Below, in pieces: positions 1 to 8,472 of a stretch of 22,500 nt of DNA. The DNA is from Cryptomeria japonica (taxonomy: Eukaryota > Streptophyta > Pinopsida > Cupressales > Cupressaceae). The notes beneath the pieces are model-generated. The model had not been told where the DNA came from. It saw only the letters and a program-made list of their open reading frames with translations, and ran no database searches. The stretch lies in the NCBI RefSeq assembly GCF_030272615.1, contig NW_026729190.1:65001-87500 (forward strand), written 5' to 3'. The first letter of the stretch is position 1; every line of letters starts with the position of its first letter. The position numbers and the translations under genes are program-made.

Positions 1-210
1 CAGTGCCAACCCCTTATCCCGCGACGCGTCCGACAAAGAGAACGTTCCAAGGCGGCAGAGGAGGTTACCAGCCGAAGGATGCAGTAGCAATAACAGGTAT
101 AGTTCCGCGGCGGCCGAGAAGACTCACCGCATAGGAATCGGGATGCGAGGCGAGGGATGCGGCGGGAAGGCCCCGACGGCTAAACGGAAGAGGCTGCAGG
201 GCCGCCTCGG
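1..210. repeat. Edge monomer of the 188-bp satellite carrying an extra ~58 bp
   Basis: The landmark CAGTGCCAACCCC occurs at 1 and next at 247, so this monomer is about 58 bp longer than normal. The excess lies between a first GTTCCAAGGCGGC (near 44) and a second GTTCCGCGGCGGC (near 99). It therefore looks like a local duplication of the GTTCC-GGCGGC-GAG segment with diverged filler. It is the most divergent monomer left of 4000 and may lie near the left edge of the array, although the window starts inside it. Confidence 0.7.
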
Positions 211-1339
211 AATGGTCCAAGCATCGGATGCGATTGGGACGACTACCAGTGCCAACCCCTTATCCCGCGATGCGTCCGATACACAGATAGTTCCAAGGCG
301 GCCGAGGAGCCTCACCGCATATCAATCGGGGTGCGAGGCGAGGGATGGGGCGGGAAGGCCCCAACGGCTAGACGGAAGAGGCTTCAGGGCCACCTCGGAA
401 TGGTCCAAGCATCGGACGCGCTTGGGGCGACTGCCAGTGCCAACCCCTTATCCCGCGATGCGTCCGATACACAGATGGTTCCAAGGCGGCCGAGGAGCCT
501 CACCGCATAGCAATCGGGGGTGCGAGGCGAGGGATGGGGCGGGAAGGCCCCAACGGCTAGACGGAAGAGGCTTCAGGGCCGCCTAGGAATGGTCCAAGCA
601 TCGGACACGCTTGGGGCGACTACCAGTGACAGCCCCCTATCCCGCGATGCGTCCGATACGAAGATGGTTCCAAGGCGGCCGAGGAGCCTCACCGCATAGC
701 AATCGGGGTGCGAGGTGGGGGATGCGGCGAGATGGCCCCAACGGCTAGACGGAAGAGGCCACAGGGCCGCGTCGGAATAGTCCAAGCATCGGACGCGCTT
801 GGGGCGACTACCAGTGACAACCCCTTATCCCGCGATGCGTCCGATACGAAGATAGTTCCAAGGCGGCCGAGGAGCCTCACCGCATAGCAATCGGGGTGCG
901 AGGTGGGGGATGCGGCGAGATGGCCCCAACGGCTAGACGGAAGAGGCTGCAGGGCCGCCTCGGAATAGTCCAAGCATCGGACGCGCTTGGGGCCACTACC
1001 AGTGACAACCCCTTATCCCGCGATGCGTCCGATACGAAGATAGTTCCAAGGCGGCCGAAGAGCCTCACCGCATAGCAATCGGGGTGCGAGGTGGGGGATG
1101 CGGCGAGATGGCCCCAACGGCTAGACGGAAGAGGCCACAGGGCCGCCTCGGAATAGTCCAAGCATCGGACGCGCTTGGGGCGACTACCAGTGACAACCCC
1201 TTATCCCGCGATGCGTCCGATACGAAGATAGTTCCCAGGCGGCCGAGGAGCCTCACCGCATAGCAATCGGGGTGCGAGGCGAGGGATGCGGCGAGATGGC
1301 CCCAAAGGCTAGACGGAAGAGGCTGCAGGGCTGCCTCGG

Positions 1340-1499
1340 AATAGTCCAAGCATCGGACGCGCTTGGGGCGACTACCACTGCCAACCCCTTATCCCGCGAT
1401 GCGTCCGATACACAGATAGTTCCGAGGCGGCCGAGGAGGTGGGGGATGCAGCGAGATGGCCCCAACGGCTAGACGGAAGAGGCTGCAGGGCCGCCTCGG
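1340..1499. repeat. Satellite monomer with a 28-bp internal deletion
   Basis: This interval is 160 bp instead of 188. The sequence passes directly from GCGGCCGAGGAG to GTGGGGGATGCAGCGAG near 1428-1455. It lacks the segment that elsewhere contains CCTCACCGCATAGCAATCGG and the following GTGCGAG. The flanking monomers are full length, so this is a private deletion not yet spread by homogenisation. Confidence 0.85.
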
Positions 1500-4072
1500 A
1501 ATAGTCCAAGCATCGGACGCGCTTGGGGCGACTACCAGTGACAACCCCTTATCCCGCGATGCGTCCGATACACAGATAGTTCCGAGGCGGCCAAGGAGCC
1601 TCACCGCATAGCAATCGTGGTGCGAGGTGGGGGATGCGGCGAGATGGCCCCAACGGCTAGACGGAAGAGGCTGCAGGGCCGCCTCGGAATGGTCCAAGCA
1701 TCGGATGCGCTTGGGGCGACTACCACTGCCAACCCCTTATCCCGCGATGCGTCCGATACACAGATAGTTCCAAGGCGGCCGAGGAGCCTCACAGCATAGC
1801 AATCAGGGTGCGAGGCGAGGGATGCGGCGAGAAAGCCCCAACGGCTAGAGGGAAGAGGCTTCAGGTCCGCCTCGGAATGGTCCAAGCATCGGACGCGCTT
1901 GGGGCGACTACCAGTGACAACCCCTTATCCCGCGACGCGTCCGATACACAGATAGTTCCAAGGCGGCCGAGGAGCCTCACCGCATAGCAATCGGGGTGCG
2001 AGGCGAGGGATGCGGCGAGAAGGACCCAACGGCTACACGGAAGAGGCTTCGGGGCCGCCTCGGAATGGTCCAAGCATCGGACGCGCTTGGGGCGACTACC
2101 AGTGACAACCCCTTATCCCGCGACGCGTCCGATACACAGATAGTTCCAAGGCGGCCGAGGAGCCTCACCGCATAGCAATCGGGGTGCGAGGCGAGGGATG
2201 CGGCGAGAAGGACCCAACGGCTAGACGGAAGAGGCTTCGGGGCCGCCTCGGAATGGTCCAAGCATCGGACGCGCTTGGGGCGACTACCAGTGACAACCCC
2301 TTATCCCGCGACGCGTCCGATACACAGATAGTTCCAAGGCGGCCGAGGAGCCTCACCGCATAGCAATCGGGGTGCGAGGCGAGGGATGCGGCGAGAAGGA
2401 CCCAACGGCTAGACGGAAGAGGCTTCGGGTCCGCCTCGGAATGGTCCAAGCATCGGACGCGCTTGGGGCGACTACCAGTGACAACCCCTTATCCCGCGAC
2501 GCGTCCGATACACAGATAGTTCCAAGGCGGCCGAGGAGCCTCACCGCATAGCAATCGGGGTGCGAGGCGAGGGATGCGGCGAGAAGGACCCAACGGCTAG
2601 ACGGAAGAGGCTTCGGGTCCGCCTCGGAATGGTCCAAGCATCGGACGCGCTTGGGGCGACTACCAGTGACAACCCCTTATCCCGCGACGCGTCCGATACA
2701 CAGATAGTTCCAAGGCGGCCGAGGAGCCTCACCGCATAGCAATCGGGGTGCGAGGCGAGGGATGCGGCGAGAAGGACCCAACGGCTAGACGGAAGAGGCT
2801 TCGGGTCCGCCTCGGAATGGTCCAAGCATCGGACGCGCTTGGGGCGACTACCAGTGACAACCCCTTATCCCGCGACGCGTCCGATACACAGATAGTTCCG
2901 AGGCGGCCGAGGAGCCTCACCGCATAGCAATCGGGGTGCGAGGCGAAGGATGCGGCGAGAAGGACCCAACGGCTAGACGGAAGAGGCTTCGGGTCCGCCT
3001 CGGAATGGTCCAAGCATCGGACGCGCTTGGGGCGACTACCAGTGACAACCCCTTATCCCGCGACGCGTCCGATACACAGATAGTTCCAAGGCGGCCGAGG
3101 AGCCTCACCGCATAGCAATCGGGGTGCGAGGCGAGGGATGCGGCGAGAAGGACCCAACGGCTAGACGGAAGAGGCTTCAGGGCCGCCTCGGAATGGTCCA
3201 AGCATCGAACGCGCTTGGGGCGACTACCAGTGACAACCCCTTATCCCGCGACGCGTCCGATACACAGATAGTTCCGAGGCGGCCGAGGAGCCTCACCGCA
3301 TAGCAATCGGGGTGCGAGGCGAGGGATGCGGCGAGAAGGACCCAACGGCTAGACGGAAGAGGCTTCAGGGCCGCCTCGGAATGGTCCAAGCATCGGACGC
3401 GCTTGGGGCGACTACCAGTGACAACCCCTTATCCCGCGACGCGTCCGATACACAGATAGTTCTGAGGCGGCCGAGGAGCCTCACCGCATAGCAATCGGGG
3501 TGCGAGGCGAGGGATGCGGCGAGAAGGACCCAACGGCTAGACGGAAGAGGCTTCAGGGCCGCCTCGGAATGGTCCAAGCATCGGACGCGCTTGGGGCGAC
3601 TACCAATGACAACCCCTTATCCCGCGACGCGTCCGATACACAGATAGTTCCGAGGCGGCCGAGGAGCCTCACCGCATAGCAATCGGGGTGCGAGGCGAGG
3701 GATGCGGCGAGAAGGACCCAACGGCTAGACGGAAGAGGCTTCAGGGCCGCCTCGGAATGGTCCAAGCATCGGACGCGCTTGGGGCGACTACCAGTGACAA
3801 CCCCTTATCCCGCGACGCGTCCGATACACAGATAGTTCCGAGGCGGCCGAGGAGCCTCACCGCATAGCAATCGGGGTGCGAGGCGAGGGATGCGGCGAGA
3901 AGGACCCAACGGCTAGACGGAAGAGGCTTCAGGGCCGCCTCGGAATGGTCCAAGCATCGGACGCGCTTGGGGCGACTACCGTTGCCAACCCCTTATCCCG
4001 CGATGCGTCTGATACACAGATAGTTCCGAGGCGGCCGAGGAGCCTCACCGCATAGCAATCGGGTTGCGAGGC

Positions 4073-4311
4073 AGATTATTGGGAAGGGAACCCCCTGGGA
4101 TGCGGCTCAAGCAGTGCCCAAAGGGACTGGAATGCGGAATCACATCGAGAGACCCAAATGCTATACGAGGGCTCAAATCGAATTATCGATTTGGCCACGA
4201 CATGGACGCATCGGAACGACTACCTTTGCCGAACCACTCGCAATTGCATCCATACCGAAACCAATAGACATTTCCGTTAGAGCCCTCGCATAGCATTCGG
4301 GAATCTCGCAT
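4073..4311. other. Transition from the satellite into a diverged promoter-bearing unit
   Basis: The 188-bp array loses identity after GCATAGCAATCGGGTTGCGAGG near 4073. About 80 bp without clear repeat identity follow. Then landmarks of the satellite reappear in altered form at the same order and similar spacing: ACCCAAATGCTATACG (4152), CGACTACC (4217) and GCATAGCATTCGGG (4288). This is the left part of the first promoter-bearing unit. I see no gene here; the 67-codon open frame at 4064-4267 has no support. Confidence 0.7.
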
Positions 4312-4399
4312 GCCCCTCTAAATCGACCAATGCTGGCGCTCAATGAAAATCCGAGCGCTACCACCGTTCGAGCGCCAGCATTGGTCGAGTTAGAGGGGC
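4312..4399 (-). promoter_or_regulatory. Near-perfect 30-bp inverted repeat beside the leftmost promoter
   Basis: The arms at 4312-4341 and 4370-4399 are reverse complements at 29 of 30 positions, with a 28-nt loop. On the minus strand the structure would begin about 29 nt after the predicted transcription start near 4427. It would therefore form a long stem-loop at the very 5' end of the precursor. Related, more diverged stem-loops sit at the same offset next to the next two promoter-like blocks. A role in processing or initiation is conjecture. Confidence 0.85.
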
Positions 4400-4422
4400 A
4401 CGGGGGAGAATGCTCCAGTCAA

Positions 4423-4456
4423 CACCTCCCCTATATAAGTTATTTGTCCGATTCTC
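4423..4456 (-). promoter_or_regulatory. RNA polymerase I-like core promoter 1, gene-promoter candidate
   Basis: The minus strand reads CTTATATAGGGGAGGTG, matching the plant Pol I core consensus TATATA(A/G)GGGG with an initiating purine. The start would be the A paired with position 4427. The conserved upstream part reads GAATCGGACAAATAACT. This is the leftmost of thirteen copies, so it would be closest to 18S in the inferred orientation. It also has the best preserved neighbouring stem-loop. The + strand can also be read as a TATATAAG Pol II TATA box, but the conserved C-rich side favours Pol I on the minus strand. Confidence 0.6.
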
Positions 4457-4798
4457 GCACAACCGTAGTCTGCCTCGTCGAATCAAACAACGGTCCCAGA
4501 TTCCGACTTCCGTTCCGTAGAGACCCAAAAGCTAGATGGAGGCTCGCAAGAAAGAGAGTCGGCGCATAGCAATCGGGTTTCTCGAACGTTTAGGGACCGA
4601 GCTCACTTGCGGATAGGGCAAAATCCGCCAAGCAACCCAAAAGCTAGACGGGGGCTCGAATCGAATCGCCTAGGCGGCCACAACAACGACGTGTTGGATC
4701 GACTACCAGTGCCAAACCATTCAGCAAGACTAGTCTGTGTCGAGGCCGGATAGAGATTCTCAGAGAGCGCCCGCATAGCATTTAGGAGACCTGCCGCG

Positions 4799-4887
4799 TC
4801 CCTCACACTCGACAAATGGTGGTGCACGTTTATAAATCCGAGCGATCCCAACCCTTTCAAGCACCAACATCGGTCGAGATAGAGGGG
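4799..4887 (-). promoter_or_regulatory. Diverged stem-loop beside promoter 2
   Basis: The arms at 4799-4825 and 4861-4887 pair at about 20 of 27 positions. Compared with the first stem-loop, GGCGC/GCGCC has become GGTGC/GCACC, so both sides of the stem changed together. The offset from the predicted start at 4917 is about 30 nt, as in the first unit. Confidence 0.65.
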
Positions 4888-4912
4888 CACGGAGGGGGCT
4901 GCGTGAGACAAC

Positions 4913-4946
4913 ACAGTCCCCTATATAAGTTATTTGTCCGATTCTC
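4913..4946 (-). promoter_or_regulatory. RNA polymerase I-like core promoter 2
   Basis: The minus strand reads CTTATATAGGGGACTGTG with a predicted start at 4917. It differs from the other copies after the start (GACTG instead of GAGGT), while the TATATAGGGGA core is intact. Confidence 0.55.
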
Positions 4947-5239
4947 ACACATCCGAAGAATGGTCATCAAATCGGACAACAGCCCAAACTTCCGACTTCC
5001 GTCCCAGAAAGCCCAAGAGCTATCTAAAACGTTCATGGCCGGAACTCGATCGCGGCTATACCAGTCCGCCAAGCAACCCAAAAGCTAGACTGGAGCTCTA
5101 GTCGAATCACCTCTGTGGCCATTGCAAGGACGTGTTGGAGCGACTACCATTGCCGAACCATTCCGCAGGTCGAGTCCATACCAAGGCCGCATAGAGATTC
5201 ACGATGAGCTCCTGCATAGCAATCAGGAGACTTGCCGTG

Positions 5240-5327
5240 TCCATCACAATCGATAAATCCTGGTGCAAGATTTTTGCATCCGAGCGCTCCAACCAGTCGA
5301 GCACCAGCATCAATCGACATAAACGGG
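5240..5327 (-). promoter_or_regulatory. Diverged stem-loop beside promoter 3
   Basis: The arms at 5240-5266 and 5301-5327 pair best at their two inner blocks (TGGTGC with GCACCA, ATCGAT-side with ATCGA). The TCGAC/GTCGA pair of the first stem-loop is TCGAT/ATCGA here, a second paired change. The offset from the predicted start at 5358 is about 31 nt. Confidence 0.6.
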
Positions 5328-5353
5328 CACGGGGGGAGGATGCTCGAGAACAC

Positions 5354-5387
5354 TACCTCCCCTATATAAGTTATTTGTCCGATTCTC
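5354..5387 (-). promoter_or_regulatory. RNA polymerase I-like core promoter 3
   Basis: The core TATATAGGGGAGGTA is intact on the minus strand, with a predicted start at 5358. Like copies 1 and 2 it has AACTTATATA rather than the AGCTTATATA of copies 4-12. Confidence 0.55.
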
Positions 5388-5439
5388 AAGCAGCCGAAGT
5401 CTGGTCATCGAATCGGGTCAAAGACCACAACTTCCGACT

Positions 5440-5803
5440 TTACCCACAATGCAAGTCATCGAATCGAACATCGGCCCCCGAGTCGGACTCCATGCGTATG
5501 TCAGGTCATCGGACCCAAATTCCGCCTTCCTGCGCATGGCGGGCCATCAATATCAACTCGGTCATCGGACCCAAACTCCGCCTTTTTGCGTATGGCACGC
5601 CTTCAAATCGGTCATCGGACCCAAATTCCGCCTTCCTGTGCATGGCGGGCCATCAACATCAACTCGGTCATCGGACCCAAATTCCGCCTTTCTGCGCATG
5701 GCACGCCATCAACTCGGTCATCGGACCCAAATTCCGCCTTCCTGCGCATGGCAGGTCATCGGACACAAATTCAGACCTCGCCAATATGCCTACGTATCGA
5801 ATC
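5440..5803. repeat. Irregular 38-66 bp direct repeats of a TCATCGGACCCAAATTCCG motif
   Basis: The motif TCATCGGACCCAAA(T/C)TCCGCC followed by TGCGCATGGC recurs at 5506, 5572, 5612, 5668, 5718 and 5756 (variant), then leads into the 311-bp units at 5806. Spacings are 66, 40, 56, 50, 38 and 50 bp. The same motif sits inside each 311-bp unit, so this block looks like a local expansion of part of that unit. Open frames of 120-230 codons here run through repeats and are not credible genes. Confidence 0.85.
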
Positions 5804-5898
5804 GGTCATCGGACCCAACTTCCGACTTCATCCATACTGTAGGGTCTTTGAGGTTGGCGCGGTGCGCTCAACCCAGGGAGTCGACCCATCGAAGCATA

Positions 5899-5932
5899 CA
5901 CCTCCCCTATATAAGCTATTTGTCCGATTCCC
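5899..5932 (-). promoter_or_regulatory. RNA polymerase I-like spacer promoter 4
   Basis: The minus strand reads AGCTTATATAGGGGAGGTG, with a predicted start at 5903. It is in the first 311-bp unit. Confidence 0.5.
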
Positions 5933-6209
5933 ACACCTGTGTAGTTTGCACCTCTGACCAGGACATCGACCCCAACTTCCGAACTCGACTGCAACGACGG
6001 CACCAGCGCCTTGGTGCGCACCTTGCGACGCACAGTCCCAACATTCGCCTTCCTGCACATGGCAGGTCATCGGACCCAAATTCCGACCTCGCGAGTATGC
6101 CTACATATCGAATCGGTCATCGGACCCAACTTCCGACTTCATCCATACCGTAGGGTCTTTGAGGTTGGCGCGGTGCGCTCAACCCGGGGAGTCGACCCAA
6201 CGAAGCATA

Positions 6210-6243
6210 CACCTCCCCTATATAAGCTATTTGTCCGATTCCC
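6210..6243 (-). promoter_or_regulatory. RNA polymerase I-like spacer promoter 5
   Basis: Same core as copy 4, exactly 311 bp to the right, with a predicted start at 6214. Confidence 0.5.
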
Positions 6244-6520
6244 ACACCTGTGTAGTTTGCACCTCCGATCAAGACATCGACCCCAACTTCCGAACTCGCC
6301 TCCAACGACCGAACCAGCGCCTTGGTGCGCACCTTGCAACGCACAGTGCCAACATTCGCCTTCCTGCACGTGGCAGGTCATCGGACCCAAATTCCGACCT
6401 CGCGAGTATGCCTACATATCGAATCGGTCATCGGACCCAACTTCCGACTTCATCCATACCGTAGGGTCTTTGAGGTTGGCGCGGTGCGCTCAACCCGGGG
6501 AGTCGACCCAACGAAGCATA

Positions 6521-6554
6521 CACCTCCCCTATATAAGCTATTTGTCCGATTCCC
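6521..6554 (-). promoter_or_regulatory. RNA polymerase I-like spacer promoter 6
   Basis: Same core as copies 4 and 5, again 311 bp to the right, with a predicted start at 6525. Confidence 0.5.
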
Positions 6555-6831
6555 ACACCTGTGTAGCTTGCACCTCCGATCAGGACATCGACCCCAACTT
6601 CCGAACTCGACTAAAAAGACCGCACCAGCGCCTTGGTGTGCACCTTGCAACGCACAGTGTCAACATTCGCCTTCCTGCACATGGCAGGTCATCGGACCCA
6701 AATTCCGACCTCATGAGCATACCTACTAATCGAATCGGTCATCGGACCCAACTTCCGACTTCATCCATACCGTAGGGTCTTTGAGGTTGGCGCGGTGCGC
6801 TCAACCTGGGGAGTCGACCCATCGAAGCATA

Positions 6832-6865
6832 CACCTCCCCTATATAAGCTATTTGTCCGATTCCG
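6832..6865 (-). promoter_or_regulatory. RNA polymerase I-like spacer promoter 7
   Basis: Core intact, with a predicted start at 6836. The upstream flank has one change (CCGATTCCGACACC on the + strand instead of CCGATTCCCACACC). The 52-bp array begins about 90 bp to the right, upstream in the inferred direction. Confidence 0.5.
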
Positions 6866-6953
6866 ACACCTGTGTAGTTTGCACCTCCGCTCAGGACATC
6901 GACCCCAACTTCCGAACTCGCCTGCAACGACCGAACCAGCGCCTTGGTGCGCA

Positions 6954-7500
6954 CCAAAAGTGCGCACTTTTGGAGGGCACTTTTCTGCGCTCCAAAGGTG
7001 CGCACTTTTGGAGGGCACTTTTTGGAGGGCACTTTTCTGCGCTCCAAAGGTGCGCACTTTTGGAGGGCACTTTTTGGAGGGCACTTTTCTGCGCTCCAAA
7101 GGTGCGCACTTTTGGAGGGCACTTTTTGGAGGGCACTTTTCTGCGCTCCAAAGGTGCGCACTTTTGGAGGGCACTTTTTGGAGGGCACTTTTCTGCGCTC
7201 CAAAGGTGCGCACTTTTGGAGGGCACTTTTTGGAGGGCACTTTTCTGCGCTCCAAAGGTGCGCACTTTTGGAGGGCACTTTTTGGAGGGCACTTTTCTGC
7301 GCTCCAAAGGTGCGCACTTTTGGAGGGCACTTTTTGGAGGGCACTTTTCTGCGCTCCAAAGGTGCGCACTTTTGGAGGGCACTTTTTGGAGGGCACTTTT
7401 CTGCGCTCCAAAGGTGCGCACTTTTGGAGGGCACTTTTGTGCACTCCAAAGGTGCGCACTTTTGGAGGGCACTTTTCCTGTGCTCCAAAGGTGCACACCT
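6954..7500. repeat. 52-bp palindrome-rich tandem array
   Basis: Eight 52-bp units that read as identical start at 6997, 7049, 7101, 7153, 7205, 7257, 7309 and 7361. Each contains GGTGCGCACTTTTGGAGGGC, TTTTTGGAGGGCAC and TTTTCTGCGCTCCAAA. The array is flanked by shorter 38-39 bp units (6958-6996, 7413-7450, 7451-7489) that lack the 14-bp TTTTTGGAGGGCAC part. It opens with the perfect 20-bp palindrome CCAAAAGTGCGCACTTTTGG (6954-6973). Each unit is a near-palindrome around TGCGCA, able to fold back. All six frames are open throughout because the unit has no stop codon; 52 is not a multiple of 3, so frames rotate. I reject any coding role. Confidence 0.97.
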
Positions 7501-7569
7501 AGGTGAGCACCTTCGACCACACCTTGTAGCACACCAAACTCTGACTTTCGACTTCATCCGCAATGCAGG
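7501..7569. other. Short junction between the 52-bp array and the 157-bp units
   Basis: About 70 bp with a last CCTAGGTGAGCACCTT palindrome relic, followed by CTTTCGACTTCATCCGCAATG. The latter matches the end of the 311-bp unit just before GGGTCTTTGAGG. The 52-bp array therefore sits inside an otherwise recognisable promoter unit. Confidence 0.7.
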
Positions 7570-7624
7570 GTCTTTGAGGTTGGCGCAATGCGCACAACCA
7601 GGGGAGTGGACCCATCAAACCCAA

Positions 7625-7658
7625 CACCTCCCCTATATAAGCTATTTGTCTGATTCTC
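7625..7658 (-). promoter_or_regulatory. RNA polymerase I-like spacer promoter 8
   Basis: Core AGCTTATATAGGGGAGGTG, with a predicted start at 7629. The upstream flank carries TCAGACAAATA instead of TCGGACAAATA. Confidence 0.5.
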
Positions 7659-7781
7659 ATACATGCGTAGCCTGCAGGAGCAATTAGGACATCGACCCCA
7701 ACTTTCGGCTTCTAAACGAAAACAAGGTCTTTGAGGTTGGTGTAATGCGAACAACTAGGGGAGTCAACCCATCAAACCCAA

Positions 7782-7815
7782 CACCTCCCCTATATAAGCT
7801 ATTTGTCTGATTCTC
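7782..7815 (-). promoter_or_regulatory. RNA polymerase I-like spacer promoter 9
   Basis: Core identical to copy 8 and 157 bp to its right, with a predicted start at 7786. Confidence 0.5.
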
Positions 7816-7938
7816 ATACATGTGTAGTCTACAGGAGCAATTAGGACATCGACCCCAACTTTTGACTTCTTAACGAAAACAAGGTCTTTGAGGTTGACGT
7901 AATGCGCACAACCAGGGGAGTCGACCCATCAAACCCAA

Positions 7939-7972
7939 CACCTCCCCTATATAAGCTATTTGTCCGATTCTC
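7939..7972 (-). promoter_or_regulatory. RNA polymerase I-like spacer promoter 10
   Basis: Core identical, 157 bp on, with a predicted start at 7943. It keeps the TCGGACAAATA flank. Confidence 0.5.
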
Positions 7973-8095
7973 ATACATGTGTAGCCTGCAGGAGCCATTA
8001 GGACATTGACCCCAACTTTTGACTTCTTAACGAAAACAAGGTCTTTGAGGTTGGCGTAATGCGCACAACCAAGGGAGTTGACCCATCAAACCCAA

Positions 8096-8129
8096 CACCT
8101 CCCCTATATAAGCTATTTGTCTGATTCTC
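8096..8129 (-). promoter_or_regulatory. RNA polymerase I-like spacer promoter 11
   Basis: Core identical, 157 bp on, with a predicted start at 8100. Confidence 0.5.
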
Positions 8130-8315
8130 ATACATGTGTAGCCTGCAACAACGATTAGGACATCCACCCCAACTTCTGAATTCGTCTGCGTTGACCGCAC
8201 CAAAGGTGCACGCCTTGGTGCTCACCAAAATCCGACTTCCGACTTCTTCTGCTATGCGGGGTCTTTGAGGTTGGCGCAGTGCGCACAACCAGGGGAGTCA
8301 ACCCACCGAATGCAA

Positions 8316-8349
8316 CACCTCCCCTATATAAGCTATTTGTCTGATTCTC
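8316..8349 (-). promoter_or_regulatory. RNA polymerase I-like spacer promoter 12
   Basis: Core identical, with a predicted start at 8320. It lies 220 bp from copy 11 because of a 63-bp insert at 8187-8250. Confidence 0.5.
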
Positions 8350-8472
8350 ATACATGCGTAGACTGCAGCAATGATTAGGACATCCACCCCAACTTTTGAC
8401 TTCTTAAACAAGACAGGGTCTTTGAAGTTGGTGCAGTGCACACAACCAGGGGAGTCGACCCATCAAACGCAA

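Larger units (their letters stand above)
1..4073. repeat. 188-bp tandem satellite array
   Basis: A head-to-tail array with monomer boundaries, set at the AAT(G/A)GTCCAAGCAT motif, at 211, 399, 588, 776, 964, 1152, 1340, 1500, 1688, 1876, 2064 and every 188 bp to 3944. This gives 20 full intervals plus a partial monomer at each end. All intervals are 188 bp except one of 189 (399-588) and one of 160 (1340-1500). Landmarks in each monomer are GCGACTACCAGTG, CCCCTTATCCCGCGA, CACAGATAGTTCC, CCTCACCGCATAGCAATCGG and ACGGCTAGACGGAAGAGG. Monomers from 1876 to 3944 are almost identical, while those from 588 to 1340 form a separate subfamily (AATAGTCC, ACGAAGATAG, GAGATGGCCCC). The array decays after about 4073. 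Open frames of 94 codons recurring every 188 bp overlap one another and are not genes. Confidence 0.97.
1..4427 (-). other. Candidate 5' external transcribed spacer of a 35S precursor
   Basis: If the leftmost promoter-like block (4423-4456) is the gene promoter, everything to its left on the minus strand would be the start of the 35S precursor. That segment holds a strong stem-loop close to the predicted start (4312-4399), a diverged unit (about 4073-4311) and the 188-bp satellite. No 18S 5' end is seen, so the external spacer would exceed 4.4 kb. That is long, but repeat-bearing external spacers are known in conifers. This is inference from position and motif only. Confidence 0.4.
4152..5440 (-). 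repeat. Three diverged ~440-485 bp units, each with stem-loop and Pol I-like promoter
   Basis: Landmark ACCCAAA(A/T)GCTA(G/T)AC occurs at 4152, 4635 and 5076, and CGACTACC at 4217, 4700 and 5141, giving periods of 483 and 441 bp. On the + strand each unit contains, in order, a satellite-like segment ending in GCATAGCA, a left hairpin arm, a right hairpin arm, an AGGGGCACGG-type G-rich stretch, the TATA block, and a segment with the TCCGACTTCCGT or TCCGACTTTACC motif. The third unit breaks down near 5440 into shorter repeats. A truncated extra satellite-like piece (ACCCAAAAGCTAGATGG to GCATAGCAATCGGG) lies at 4524-4578. Confidence 0.8.
5804..6953 (-). repeat. 311-bp tandem repeat with promoter, four copies (last one cut short)
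   Basis: Units start at 5804, 6115, 6426 and 6737 with GGTCATCGGACCCAACTTCC. Each holds GGGTCTTTGAGGTTGGCGCG, the TATA block, TCAGGACATCGACCCCAACT, then CCTTGGTG(C/T)GCACC and a further segment ending in ATCGAATCGG. The fourth unit stops at the CTTGGTGCGCACC palindrome, where the 52-bp array begins. Relative to the 157-bp unit to the right, the extra ~154 bp follows that palindrome. Confidence 0.95.

Noticed and set aside
573-3953. Family of 70-94 codon minus-strand open frames with a MDHSEA(A/D) start
   Set aside because: Each is the same stretch of the 188-bp monomer, recurring every 188 bp and overlapping its neighbours; this is satellite sequence, not a gene family.
1-4073. 18S or 26S rRNA fragments within the satellite
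   Set aside because: I searched by eye for the 18S 5' end (TACCTGGTTGATCCTGCC) and other well-known conserved rRNA words on both strands and saw none.
6997-7412. CRISPR array
   Set aside because: The 52-bp units are contiguous and identical with no unique spacers, and the context is plant rDNA.
6739-7563. Repetitive protein of about 274 residues with a KCAPLERRKVPSK-like repeat
   Set aside because: All six frames are open over the 52-bp array because the unit lacks stops; the peptide repeat is forced by the DNA repeat and its frame rotates with every unit.
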